From positions 1 to 64,000 of the forward strand of contig SFCQ01000007.1 of NCBI GenBank assembly GCA_004558525.1: a DNA stretch of 64,000 nt, given 5' to 3'. The notes beneath the pieces were generated by a model that was not told the DNA's origin, ran no database searches, and was given only the letters and a program-made list of their open reading frames with translations. Made by a program: the position numbers and the translations under genes. This document shows positions 34,331-42,397 of this stretch, one piece after another (the first letter of the stretch is position 1; each line of letters starts with the position of its first letter). This DNA comes from Clostridiales bacterium (lineage in GTDB: Bacteria; Bacillota; Clostridia; Christensenellales; CAG-138).

Positions 34331-35419
34331 ATGCTTTACGACAGGATCTACAACTTCTCGGCGGGCCCCTCCATGCTTCCGGTAGAGGTGCTTGAAAGCG
34401 CGCGGGACAACATGCTCAACTATGAAGGCAGCGGCATGAGCGTGATGGAGATGAGCCATCGTTCCAAGGTCTATGACGATATAATCGTTAAGGCGGAGGC
34501 ACAGATGCGCAAGGTTATGAATATCCCTGATAACTACAAGGTGATATTCATGCAGGGCGGCGCTACGCTTCAGTTCGCAATGGTTCCCATGAACCTGATG
34601 AACAAGAACCACAAGGCGGATTACATAGTTACCGGCAACTTCTCCGGCAAGGCCGCCAAGGAAGCCGAAAAGTACGGCAAGGTGAACATCGCCTGGACCG
34701 GCAAGGACATAAACTTCTCCCGCATACCCAGGCAGGAAGAGCTTAAGCTCGACCCCGAGGCCGATTATGTGCATATCTGCTTCAACAACACCATATACGG
34801 CTCCTGCTGGGATTATATACCCGACACCGGCGATGTGCCGCTGGTAGCCGATATGTCCAGCTGCATAATGAGCGAGCCCATAGACGTATCAAAGTTTGCT
34901 TTGATATACGCAGGCGCGCAGAAGAACGTTGCTCCCGCCGGACTTACCATAGTTATAGTGCGCGAGGATATGCTGGGCAACGTGAACCCAATCACCCCCA
35001 CCATGTGCGACTACACCATAAATGCCGAGGCTAAGAGCATGCATAACACACCTCCCTGCTGGTGCATATACATCTGCAAGCTGGTGATGGATTGGCTGCT
35101 CGCAAACGGCGGGCTTGAGGCGCGCAAGGCCATAAACGAAAAGAAGGCCGCGCTGCTCTATGATTGCCTTGACCATTCGGACTTCTATGTGACCAGTATT
35201 GAAAAGGGCAGCCGCTCCAAGATGAACGTGCGCTTCAATACCCCCAATGCGGAGCTGGACGCCAAGTTTGTTAAGGAGAGCGTAGCCGCCGGAATGTCCA
35301 ACCTTAAGGCGCATCGCTCCACGGGCGGCCTCAGGGCGAGCATATATAACTGCATGCCCATAGAAGGCGTTGAATACCTTGTAGACTTCATGAAGAAGTT
35401 CGAGGCGGAGAACAAGTAA
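34331..35419 (+). CDS. serC: Phosphoserine aminotransferase
   Basis: Converts 3-phosphohydroxypyruvate and glutamate to phosphoserine, the second step of serine synthesis. 362 residues with AAGGAG before ATG. NFSAGPSMLP at the N-terminus, MSHRSKVYDDI, MQGGATLQF, and PLP lysine in YAGAQKNVAPAG (about residue 198). HRSTGGLRASIYN closes the active site. It is the first gene of a serC-serA operon with 28 bp between the genes. Confidence 0.96.
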   Translation: MLYDRIYNFSAGPSMLPVEVLESARDNMLNYEGSGMSVMEMSHRSKVYDDIIVKAEAQMRKVMNIPDNYKVIFMQGGATLQFAMVPMNLMNKNHKADYIVTGNFSGKAAKEAEKYGKVNIAWTGKDINFSRIPRQEELKLDPEADYVHICFNNTIYGSCWDYIPDTGDVPLVADMSSCIMSEPIDVSKFALIYAGAQKNVAPAGLTIVIVREDMLGNVNPITPTMCDYTINAEAKSMHNTPPCWCIYICKLVMDWLLANGGLEARKAINEKKAALLYDCLDHSDFYVTSIEKGSRSKMNVRFNTPNAELDAKFVKESVAAGMSNLKAHRSTGGLRASIYNCMPIEGVEYLVDFMKKFEAENK

Positions 35420-35447
35420 GCTGCAATATTATAAGGAGACGGATAAA

Positions 35448-36350
35448 ATGAGGATACTTGCATCAGACGGAATGGATAAGGCTGCCGTGGCCGAGCTTAA
35501 GGCGATGGGTCACGAGGTGGTTGAGCAGTTCTATGAGCCGGAAGAGCTTGCCGAGCAGGTGAAGAGCTATGACGTGCTGGTGGTGCGCAGCGCCACCAAG
35601 GTGCGCAAGCCCATAATAGACGCGGCTAAGGAGACCGGCATGCTCAAGCTGATAATACGCGGCGGCGTAGGCGTTGATAACATAGACGTTGAATATGCCG
35701 AGCAGAACGGGATAAAGGTGCGCAATACCCCTAGGGCGTCAAGCAATACCGTTGCGGAGCTTGCGCTTGCGCATATGCTTTCGGTAGCGCGCTTCATATC
35801 CATAGCCGGCCACACCATGCGCGAGGATATGTGGGAAAAGAAGGCCTACAAGGGAATAGAGCTTGCGGGCAGGACCCTTGGCGTGATAGGCTACGGCCGC
35901 ATAGGCCAGGCCCTTGGCGCAAAGGCCCAGGCGCTGGGCATGAAGGTGCTTGCATACGATATATTTAAGGTAGACGGGCTTGAGAACGAGAACATGAAGT
36001 ATGTAGATATGGATACCCTGCTCGCAAACGCCGACTTCGTATCCGTACACACTCCCAGCATTGACGGTAAGCCGCTCATAAACAAGGAAACCATCGCCAA
36101 GATGAAGGATGGCGCCGTGCTTATCAACACCAGCCGCGGCAACAACGTTGACGAGGACGCACTGCTTGACGCGATTGAAAGCGGCAAGCTGCGCGGAGCC
36201 GGCCTTGACGTATACGCCTCCGAGCCTGCAAAGAACCATGCACTCTACAGCCACCCGCACGTCAGCTGCACTCCGCATATCGGCGCGCAGACTGCTGAGG
36301 CTCAGAAGCGCGTTGGCGCAGAAATAGTGGATATAATCAAAAGCTTTTGA
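35448..36350 (+). CDS. serA: D-3-phosphoglycerate dehydrogenase, short form
   Basis: Oxidises 3-phosphoglycerate, the first step of serine synthesis, feeding serC. 300 residues: RGGVGVDNIDVEYA substrate loop with the catalytic Arg, NAD-binding GVIGYGRIGQALGAKA (about 145-160), and catalytic His in CTPHIGAQT near the C-terminus. The C-terminal ACT or ASB regulatory domains of long SerA enzymes are absent, so feedback inhibition by serine through an ACT domain is not expected. Confidence 0.93.
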   Translation: MRILASDGMDKAAVAELKAMGHEVVEQFYEPEELAEQVKSYDVLVVRSATKVRKPIIDAAKETGMLKLIIRGGVGVDNIDVEYAEQNGIKVRNTPRASSNTVAELALAHMLSVARFISIAGHTMREDMWEKKAYKGIELAGRTLGVIGYGRIGQALGAKAQALGMKVLAYDIFKVDGLENENMKYVDMDTLLANADFVSVHTPSIDGKPLINKETIAKMKDGAVLINTSRGNNVDEDALLDAIESGKLRGAGLDVYASEPAKNHALYSHPHVSCTPHIGAQTAEAQKRVGAEIVDIIKSF

Positions 36351-36396
36351 GCCACAGGCGCAGGCCGTAAGGCTTAAATGAACAGCAAACAGGCGA

Positions 36397-36429
36397 TGAG
36401 GGACGGCTTTGTTGGAAGGCTGTCCCTCA
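36397..36429 (+). terminator. Hairpin after serA
   Basis: TGAGGGAC pairs with GTCCCTCA, extended inward by G-T and G-C pairs, about 13 bp in all. No clear T-run, so termination is uncertain. Confidence 0.5.
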
Positions 36430-36660
36430 GTTCATCTGCAAACCCGGGAATCCGTTCGCCATGCTCAATGAGTCACGGCCCCTACCGGCCTTTGGTGAAA
36501 ACGGCAGGCCGCCTGCCGCCGGTAAAAAGGGAATGTTTTTCACCGTGCATTGCTTAATAAAGCCCGTATTCTCAATATAAATTACCTTAATAATTCGGAT
36601 AAGCTGATTATACGCTGTTATAGCATCATTCACAATTTGTTGGATTTATTTATAAGCGCT
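36430..36660. other. Intergenic region between serA and gap
   Basis: No credible gene. It holds the hairpin CGGCAGG-CCG-CCTGCCG inside an outer ACCGG/CCGGT pair (about 36484-36522), followed by an AT-rich stretch leading to the gap promoter. Confidence 0.4.
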
Positions 36661-36667
36661 GATTATG

Positions 36668-36695
36668 TTGCAATAATTTGCATTTATGATATAAT
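36668..36695 (+). promoter_or_regulatory. Sigma-A promoter of gap
   Basis: TTGCAA at 36668-36673, 16-bp spacer, TATAAT at 36690-36695. A leader hairpin GGAGA/TCTCC follows at 36705-36719. Confidence 0.7.
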
Positions 36696-36756
36696 CTAAT
36701 GTTAGGAGAGGCAATCTCCCTACAAAATTATATATTGACTGGAGGGCTTCACGGCA

Positions 36757-37782
36757 ATGGCTATCAAGCTTGGTATCAATGGTTTTGGCAGGATCGGCAG
36801 GACCGTGCTGCGCATAGCAGCCGAAAAACCGGAGCAGTTCGAGATCTGCGGCGTCAACCTGCGCAAGGCTGAACCCGATTACATGGCGTATCTTATGAAG
36901 TATGATTCCGTGTTCGGGCGCTTTCCCGGGGAAGTTGAGCAGACTGAAAACGGCATACGCATAAATGGGCGCGACATAGCTGTTTTCAGCGCAAACGATT
37001 CAAAGGATATACCTTGGGACCGGTGCGGTGCGGAATACATAGTGGAATCCACAGGCGCGTTCAACACGACCGAGCTTTCGAGCGGCCACCTTGCGCACGG
37101 CGCGAAGAAGGTGGTGCTTTCGGCTCCGGCAAAGGATTCCGAGACGCCGACATATGTAATGGGCGTTAACCACTGGGAATATGATACCAAGTACAACGTA
37201 GTTTCCAACGCAAGCTGCACCACCAACTGTATAGCCCCGCTTACCAAGATAGTGCATGACAATTTCGGCATAGAGCAGGGTCTTATGTCCACCATACACT
37301 CCGCCACATCTAAGCAGAAGCCTGTTGACGGCCGCGCCGGCAGGGATTGGAGAACCGGAAGAAGCGTATTCAACAACATAATACCTTCAACAACAGGCGC
37401 CGCAAAGGCCTGCGCATTGGTAATGCCGAGCCTTAAGGGCAAGCTTACCGGAATGAGCTTCCGCGTGCCTACGAACGATGTTTCGGTGGTGGACCTTACC
37501 GCAAGGCTGAAAAAGCCTACCACTTACAAAGAGATATGCGAGGCCGTTGAGGAAGCCAGCCGCACCACCATGAAGGGCATAGTCACCTACACAAGGGACG
37601 AGGTGGTATCAAGCGATATGAAGGGAGAGAGCCACACCTGCATATTTGATGAGAACGCGGGCATAATGCTTGACGATACCTTTGTAAAGCTTATCGCCTG
37701 GTACGATAACGAGTGGGGCTACAGCTGCAAGGTGCTTGAGCTTATAGAGTACATGGCCAAGCGTGATGCCGAAGCCAAATAA
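36757..37782 (+). CDS. gap: Glyceraldehyde-3-phosphate dehydrogenase
   Basis: Glycolytic or gluconeogenic enzyme. 341 residues. NAD(P) site GINGFGRIGRTVLR; catalytic Cys in SNASCTTNCIAP (about 155); GTGAAKA-type loop as STTGAAKA; WYDNEWGYS near the C-terminus. The segment after beta-2 reads VNLRKAEPDYMAY in place of the usual INDLxDxxxxAH, so the Asp that normally contacts the NAD ribose is not at its usual place. GGAGGG lies 11 bases before the ATG. Monocistronic. Confidence 0.96.
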   Translation: MAIKLGINGFGRIGRTVLRIAAEKPEQFEICGVNLRKAEPDYMAYLMKYDSVFGRFPGEVEQTENGIRINGRDIAVFSANDSKDIPWDRCGAEYIVESTGAFNTTELSSGHLAHGAKKVVLSAPAKDSETPTYVMGVNHWEYDTKYNVVSNASCTTNCIAPLTKIVHDNFGIEQGLMSTIHSATSKQKPVDGRAGRDWRTGRSVFNNIIPSTTGAAKACALVMPSLKGKLTGMSFRVPTNDVSVVDLTARLKKPTTYKEICEAVEEASRTTMKGIVTYTRDEVVSSDMKGESHTCIFDENAGIMLDDTFVKLIAWYDNEWGYSCKVLELIEYMAKRDAEAK

Positions 37783-37805
37783 AAGCATAAGCCAAATCAA
37801 ATATA

Positions 37806-37834
37806 CTGAGAGCGGCCATTAAGGCCGCTCTCAG
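37806..37834. terminator. Left copy of duplicated terminator hairpin after gap
   Basis: Perfect 12-bp stem CTGAGAGCGGCC, loop ATTAA, and its complement. Its last bases (CAG) merge with the element end. Confidence 0.75.
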
Positions 37835-38031
37835 AGTGTCAAAAAGCACTGGGGTTGTTAAGGGGCGGCTGCCCCTTAAGCTAATTCCGGCTCTGACGGC
37901 ATGCACGTCAGAACGGATGAAAACCTTTAGGTTTTCGTACCTTGCGGGTTTTGCCGCCCGGGAGCGAATGCGAGAGGCGAAACCCGAAAAAACTCAAAAA
38001 AGTGGCGACCAGCCACTTTTTTGACAGACTG
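37832..38031 (+). mobile_element. Full-length 200-bp GTGGC-hairpin element
   Basis: Left end CAGAGTGTCAAAAA, right end TTTTTTGACAGACTG. It carries the same ordered hairpins as 27954-28153: AAGGGGC, CTGACG, GAAAACC, CGGGTTTTGCC-type and AAAAAGTGGC. It is flanked on both sides by AGAGCGGCC/GGCCGCTC hairpins that differ mainly in the loop. Confidence 0.85.
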
Positions 38032-38060
38032 AGAGCGGCCGCAAAGGGCCGCTCCTTTAG
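38031..38060. terminator. Right copy of duplicated terminator hairpin after gap
   Basis: GAGCGGCC-GCAAAG-GGCCGCTC at 38033-38054, followed by CTTTAG. It lies between gap and the leftward SH3 gene. Confidence 0.65.
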
Positions 38061-38101
38061 TGTTAGGTCGGGTAAGATAATGCAGTTTGCCTGCCTGCAG
38101 G

Positions 38102-39196
38102 TTATGACCAGCTCGGGACGTAAAGACCCTTGCCGTCATACTGATATCCCGGATACGGGCCCCAGGCAGAGCTTCCGCCGCCGTTAGGATAGTAGGGATA
38201 ATACGGATAGTACGGGTTGTAGCCTGGCTGGTTTGCGGAAAGATAGGCCGTGGATACATAGGCGGTGTTGCCGTTGTAATATATCCTGGTCCAGTTGCCG
38301 CTGGTGCCGAGGCAATATACCCTCTCTCCGGCTTCAAGCGCACCGACTACGGCATAGTTGGTGCCTGGGCCGTAGCGCACGTTAAGCCTGGTCGTGGCGT
38401 AGCGGTAGTACGCGCCGCCGTAGTTGGGGTCGGCAGGCTGAGCCGGCGCTGAGCCAACGGGGGTCTTTGAAAGGTACTTGCTGAACACATACGCAGTGCG
38501 CCCGTTGTACACGACCTCGGACCATTTGCCCTTTGTCTTTACAAAGGTGACCTTGTCGCCCACGTTCAGCACGCCTATAACGGAATACTTTGTGCTTGGG
38601 CCCTTGCGCACGTTCACCCTTGTGGTGGCGTAGCGGGCGTTAGCGTCGGTGCTTGGGTAGCTTGGATAGCTTGGGTAGCTTGGATAGCTTGGATAGCTTG
38701 GATAGCTTGGATAGCCGGTCTCGCTAAGCGTCAGCTCGGCATAGGTTATGTACTTTGCATTGTTCGCCTCGTTCTGTATAAGCTTGCCTATGCGGTAATA
38801 GCCCGCAGGCAGCGTGAGGCCGTTGTACATGCCGTAGTAATCTGTCAGCCTTATTGAGAAGGCCATGCTCTTGCCGGGCGCAAGGCTGTAGCCCACGGCG
38901 GGAAGATCATAGCTGTAGCTCTTGAGGCTCAGCCAACCCCTGCCGTCGTAGACCTCAAGCCAGAAGTCTGCGCCGAAGGAATAGGTGTTGTACTTTGACT
39001 TGTTCCTCATGTTAAGCGTTACGGTAGCCGAATAGCGGCCGCTGCTTGAGGGGGACACGCTCATGGCGAATTCGCTTTCAGGGGCCTTGGCAGGGTTTGT
39101 GCTGCCGGAGAACAGGCCGCCTTCCGCCATTGCCGGTATCGCGCACAGCAGCGTAAGGGCAGCTATGGCGATGCAGAATAACTTACGCATTTTCAT
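38102..39196 (-). CDS. Secreted protein with two SH3b domains and a Tyr-Pro-Ser repeat
   Basis: 364 residues with a signal peptide at about 1-24. Residues about 30-155 form a beta-rich domain of unknown type (YSATVTLNMRNKSKYNTYSF), followed by seven YPS units at about 162-182, then SH3b domains at about 188-245 and 265-320 (VNVRKGPSTKYSVIG, LNVRYGPGTNYAVVG). The tail is Tyr/Pro/Gly-rich (NPYYPYYPYYPNGG). It is probably wall-associated. An ATG two codons in is an equally good start. Confidence 0.82.
   Translation of the reverse strand: MKMRKLFCIAIAALTLLCAIPAMAEGGLFSGSTNPAKAPESEFAMSVSPSSSGRYSATVTLNMRNKSKYNTYSFGADFWLEVYDGRGWLSLKSYSYDLPAVGYSLAPGKSMAFSIRLTDYYGMYNGLTLPAGYYRIGKLIQNEANNAKYITYAELTLSETGYPSYPSYPSYPSYPSYPSYPSTDANARYATTRVNVRKGPSTKYSVIGVLNVGDKVTFVKTKGKWSEVVYNGRTAYVFSKYLSKTPVGSAPAQPADPNYGGAYYRYATTRLNVRYGPGTNYAVVGALEAGERVYCLGTSGNWTRIYYNGNTAYVSTAYLSANQPGYNPYYPYYPYYPNGGGSSAWGPYPGYQYDGKGLYVPSWS
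38651..38713 (-). repeat. Seven 9-bp tandem repeats encoding Tyr-Pro-Ser
   Basis: Unit GCTTGGRTA on the plus strand, seven copies in frame. Two units carry G where the other five carry A. Confidence 0.9.
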
Positions 39197-39247
39197 ATCT
39201 CACTCCTCCTTTTGCTAAGTTTAGCTTAATAATCCGCCTTCGGTTTC

Positions 39248-39276
39248 ATTATAGACAGCTATAGCCGGTATAACAA
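39248..39276 (-). promoter_or_regulatory. Sigma-A promoter of the SH3 gene
   Basis: Minus strand TTGTTA (39271-39276), 17-bp spacer, TATAAT (39248-39253). Confidence 0.7.
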
Positions 39277-39386
39277 GTAAATAAACTATTAACTTATATT
39301 GCTATGGCAAAATCTTCCATCAGCTCCTGCACATGACGCTGCATATTATGCTTAGCGCGCAGCTTTACGCAAGCTATATCCATGCC

Positions 39387-39461
39387 TTATTCACGGTTTA
39401 TTCACACTTTTGATGCCTAAAACAGGGCGCATGTGGATAAACCTGTGGAAAATGTGGATAA
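39387..39461. other. Cluster of five DnaA-box-like 9-mers
   Basis: TTATTCACG (39387) and TTATTCACA (39398) lie on the plus strand; TGTGGATAA (39432), TGTGGAAAA (39444) and TGTGGATAA (39453) are the inverted form. Two are perfect TTATCCACA complements. The gap is about 480 bp between leftward genes, with AT-rich sequence at 39275-39310. Confidence 0.6.
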
Positions 39462-39535
39462 GTAATAATGCATATAGATTTATTTATGCAAATAATGCTG
39501 AAAAAAGAGGCGCAGGGCTGTACGCGGGCATAATA

Positions 39536-39632
39536 AAGCCCCGCGCGGGTTTTGCCGCCCGGGAGCGTGAGCGAGAGGCAAAACCCGTAAAAACTCGAAA
39601 AAGTGGCGTTCAGCCACTTTTTCGACACTCTG
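39536..39632 (+). mobile_element. Right half of a GTGGC-hairpin element
   Basis: From GCGGGTTTTGCC (39545) to CGACACTCTG (39632), with the CGGGTTTTGCC/GGCAAAACCCG and AAAAAGTGGC/GCCACTTTTT hairpins. The left half is lost. AAGCCCCGC at 39536-39544 repeats the start of the hairpin at 39633, consistent with a truncated target duplication. Confidence 0.75.
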
Positions 39633-39658
39633 AAGCCCCGCCTTATCCGGCGGGGCTT
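39633..39658. terminator. Terminator hairpin after ychF
   Basis: 10-bp stem AAGCCCCGCC/GGCGGGGCTT with a 6-base loop, abutting the mobile element. Confidence 0.7.
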
Positions 39659-39674
39659 GTGGCATTGCCTGAGC

Positions 39675-40766
39675 TTAAACGTTGAAGCGGAACAGCACAA
39701 CGTCGCCATCCTGCATAACGTAGTCCTTGCCCTCGCTTCGGACCAGGCCCTTCTCCTTGCAGGCCGCCATGCTGCCAAGCTCCTTAAGCGTTTCAAAAGG
39801 CACTATCTCGGCCCTTATGAAGCCCCTTTCAAAATCGGTGTGTATCTTGCCCGCCGCCTGCGGAGCCTTTGTGCCTTTTTCTATGGTCCAGGCGCGCACC
39901 TCCTTGGGGCCTGCGGTAAGGTAGCTTATCAGCCCCAACAGCTTGTAGCATGCCTTGACCAGCTTATCAAGGCCGCTTTCCCCAATGCCAAGCTCCTCTA
40001 TGAACGCCTGCTTCTCTTCGGGAGAAAGCTCGGCTATCTCCTCCTCAACCTGCGCGCATATCGTTATCACTTCGGCATTTTCGTCCTTCACGGCGTCCTG
40101 CAGGGCTGTCACCAGCGGATTACCGGCCTTGTCTATGTCGGCTTCTGAAATGTTGGCAACGTATATAACAGGCTTTGTCGTAAGGAAGAACATTCCCTTC
40201 AGTGTCTCAGCCTCGGCCTCTGTCGCCTGCATGGTGCGTATGGGCTTTCCGGACTCAAGGTGGGCCTTGGCCCGCTCAAGCAGCTCTATCTCGCCCGCTA
40301 ACTGCTTGTCGCCGCCCTTTGCGGCCTTCCTTGTGCGCTCCATGCGCTTTTCAACCGTTTCAAGGTCGGCAAATATAAGCTCTATGCTGATCGTCTCCAC
40401 ATCCCTTTTCGGGTCTACGGAGCCGTCAACATGCACTATGTTTTCATCTTCAAAGCAGCGCACAACATGGACTATGGCGTCCACCTCCCTTATATGGGAA
40501 AGGAATTTGTTGCCAAGACCCTCGCCCTTGTAGGCGCCCCTTACAAGGCCCGCTATGTCAACAAATTCTATGCTCGTAGGCGTGTACTTTTCAGGATTGT
40601 ACATCCTGGCAAGCACGTCCAGCCTTTCATCAGGCACGGCCACCGCGCCCACGTTAGGCTCAATAGTGCAGAAAGGATAGTTTGCGGCCTGCGCGCCGGC
40701 CTTTGTTATGGCGTTAAAAAGCGTGCTTTTGCCGACATTGGGCAGCCCCACCACACCAAGCTTCAT
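39675..40766 (-). CDS. ychF: Redox-regulated ATPase YchF (Obg family)
   Basis: Ribosome-associated P-loop NTPase that prefers ATP. 363 residues from ATG 40766, with AAGGAG upstream; in-frame codons farther upstream have no site. G1 GLPNVGKSTLFNAIT (about 7-21), G3 DIAGLV, NISE in place of the NKxD motif (as expected for YchF), a coiled-coil insertion and a C-terminal TGS domain (RAWTIEKGTKAPQAAGKIH ... DGDVVLFRF). In Bacillus the orthologue is near oriC. Confidence 0.96.
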   Translation of the reverse strand: MKLGVVGLPNVGKSTLFNAITKAGAQAANYPFCTIEPNVGAVAVPDERLDVLARMYNPEKYTPTSIEFVDIAGLVRGAYKGEGLGNKFLSHIREVDAIVHVVRCFEDENIVHVDGSVDPKRDVETISIELIFADLETVEKRMERTRKAAKGGDKQLAGEIELLERAKAHLESGKPIRTMQATEAEAETLKGMFFLTTKPVIYVANISEADIDKAGNPLVTALQDAVKDENAEVITICAQVEEEIAELSPEEKQAFIEELGIGESGLDKLVKACYKLLGLISYLTAGPKEVRAWTIEKGTKAPQAAGKIHTDFERGFIRAEIVPFETLKELGSMAACKEKGLVRSEGKDYVMQDGDVVLFRFNV

Positions 40767-40872
40767 AATAATATATATCTCCTTGTATATCAGTTTATAT
40801 GTTATATGAGCGTCGGTTGACAAGGACGCACAGGGCCTTAAGGCACATGCTTAGCCGCATCAACCTGATGCT

Positions 40873-40901
40873 ATTATAGATTCTGCGCGTTCCCTTGTCA
40901 A
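40873..40901 (-). promoter_or_regulatory. Consensus sigma-A promoter of ychF
   Basis: Minus strand TTGACA (40896-40901), 17-bp spacer, TATAAT (40873-40878). Both boxes are perfect. Confidence 0.85.
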
Positions 40902-40923
40902 ATGCAGTTATAAAAGGTATACT
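40895..40923 (+). promoter_or_regulatory. Sigma-A promoter of tilS-hpt-fbp
   Basis: TTGTCA at 40895-40900, 17-bp spacer, TATACT at 40918-40923. Its -35 box shares five base pairs with the -35 box of the divergent ychF promoter. Confidence 0.75.
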
Positions 40924-40997
40924 TATAATAGTATAAACTGCGGTTAACTCAGATGTGTTGGTATTGAGCTATATTGGGCATTGTGAGGAGGTACGCT

Positions 40998-42362
40998 ATG
41001 CGTGAGAGGGTAGAACGCTTTATCGTTGAAAACTCGCTCATAAACAGGGGCGAAAGGGTGCTTGTCGGCCTGAGCGGCGGCGGCGACTCCGTAACGCTTA
41101 TGCACATACTCAACTCACTTTCAAGAAAGCTGGGCTTCAGCCTGTGCGCCGCGCATCTTAATCACTGTATACGCGGCGAGCAGGCCAGGGAGGACGCCGA
41201 GTTTGTGCATGACTTCTGCGATTTCTATGGCATAAGGGTATATGGCGGCTATGCGGACATACCCAAGCTTGCAAGGCAGCGGGGCGAAACGCTTGAGCAG
41301 GCCGGCAGAATGCTGCGCTATGACTTTCTTGAGGAGGCAAAGCGCTTCTTTAATGCGGACAAGATAGCTGTGGCCCACCATATGGACGATCAGGCGGAAA
41401 GCATAATGCTGCATCTTTTAAGGGGCAGCGGCCTGAGGGGCCTGTGCGGCATGGCCGCAAAAAGAGGGGACATTATAAGGCCGCTATTGTGCCTGAGCAA
41501 GGCGGACATAGAAAGCTATCTTAAGGAGGAGAGCCTTCCTTACTGCACCGACGCGACCAATTTTATAGCCGAGGGCACACGCAACAAGCTGAGATTGGAG
41601 ACTATACCGTATCTTAAAAAGGAGTTTAATCCGAGGCTGACGGAAAGCCTGTGCTCTATGGCGTCGCTTTTGAACGAAGATGAAAGCTACCTTTGCGATA
41701 TAGCCGGAAGGGAGCTTGACAGCGCAAGAAGGGACGGCGGGTTCGACAGGAGGTATCTTATGACCCTGCCACGGCCCATACTGACGCGCTGCATAAGGCA
41801 GGCGCTCAATGAGATAGGCGCGCTGACCGATGCCGAAAGGGGACATACGGAGGCTATAATCAAGCTTATGCAGGGCCGCACCGGCGCAAGGATATCCATA
41901 CCTGGGGCCGATGTGTGGACGAGCTACGATCTTGTATGCTTCGGCGAATATAAGCAGCTTTATGGCGACTGGCAGATGCCGTTTGATTTGCCGGACAAGG
42001 CGCCGGAGCCTTGGGAAAGGAGCATCATTACGCCCGCGGGGACCTACACCTGCTCGCCCTGCAACGTAAGCGACAGGCCCAAGGATAGCTACTCAGCCTG
42101 TATGGATATGGACAAGCTGCCCGCCGGCGCCGTAATAAGGCAAAGGCAGCCCGGGGACAGATTCAGGCGAATAAACGCCTCCGGCAGCAAAAAGCTTAAG
42201 GAAGCATATATAGACGCAAAGCTTGCGCGCGAGAAAAGGGAGCTTGCGCTGATAGCCTGCGGCAGCAGGGTCCTGTTTGCGCCGGGGCTTGGCGCGGCTG
42301 ATGAGATAAAGCTGGATGCGGGGTCAACGCGGGCAGTCCGCGTAATATATACCGAACAATAA
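40998..42362 (+). CDS. tilS: tRNA(Ile)-lysidine synthase
   Basis: Converts the anticodon C34 of tRNA-Ile(CAU) to lysidine so that it reads AUA. 454 residues from ATG 40998, with GAGGAGG upstream. PP-loop GLSGGGDSVTLMH (about 24-36), AHLNHCIRGEQAREDAEF, AHHMDDQAESI and TRNKLRLETIP are the N-PPase motifs; C-terminal tRNA-binding domains follow (RQRQPGDRFR ... KKLKEAYID). The genome uses AUA codons heavily, so this enzyme should be in demand. Confidence 0.96.
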   Translation: MRERVERFIVENSLINRGERVLVGLSGGGDSVTLMHILNSLSRKLGFSLCAAHLNHCIRGEQAREDAEFVHDFCDFYGIRVYGGYADIPKLARQRGETLEQAGRMLRYDFLEEAKRFFNADKIAVAHHMDDQAESIMLHLLRGSGLRGLCGMAAKRGDIIRPLLCLSKADIESYLKEESLPYCTDATNFIAEGTRNKLRLETIPYLKKEFNPRLTESLCSMASLLNEDESYLCDIAGRELDSARRDGGFDRRYLMTLPRPILTRCIRQALNEIGALTDAERGHTEAIIKLMQGRTGARISIPGADVWTSYDLVCFGEYKQLYGDWQMPFDLPDKAPEPWERSIITPAGTYTCSPCNVSDRPKDSYSACMDMDKLPAGAVIRQRQPGDRFRRINASGSKKLKEAYIDAKLAREKRELALIACGSRVLFAPGLGAADEIKLDAGSTRAVRVIYTEQ

Positions 42363-42397
42363 AACAAAAAAGCAACCATAAGAAAGGGGCGGTAGCA

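Noticed and set aside
37836..38024. Recurrent short reading frames in the repeats (peptides like AGFAARERMREAKP on plus, and SVKKVAERHFFEF on minus at 8729-9103 and 37927-38343)
   Set aside because: They appear only because the same 200-bp element recurs. They have no start site or ribosome-binding site, frames break between copies, and the sequence is explained by hairpins.
38651..38713. CRISPR-like short repeat
   Set aside because: The seven 9-bp units are contiguous, in frame and encode Tyr-Pro-Ser; there are no spacers or cas genes.
39196..39674. Replication origin (oriC) at the DnaA-box cluster
   Set aside because: No dnaA/dnaN nearby and most genes on both sides point the same way, so there is no replichore switch. 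Kept only as a DnaA-binding candidate.
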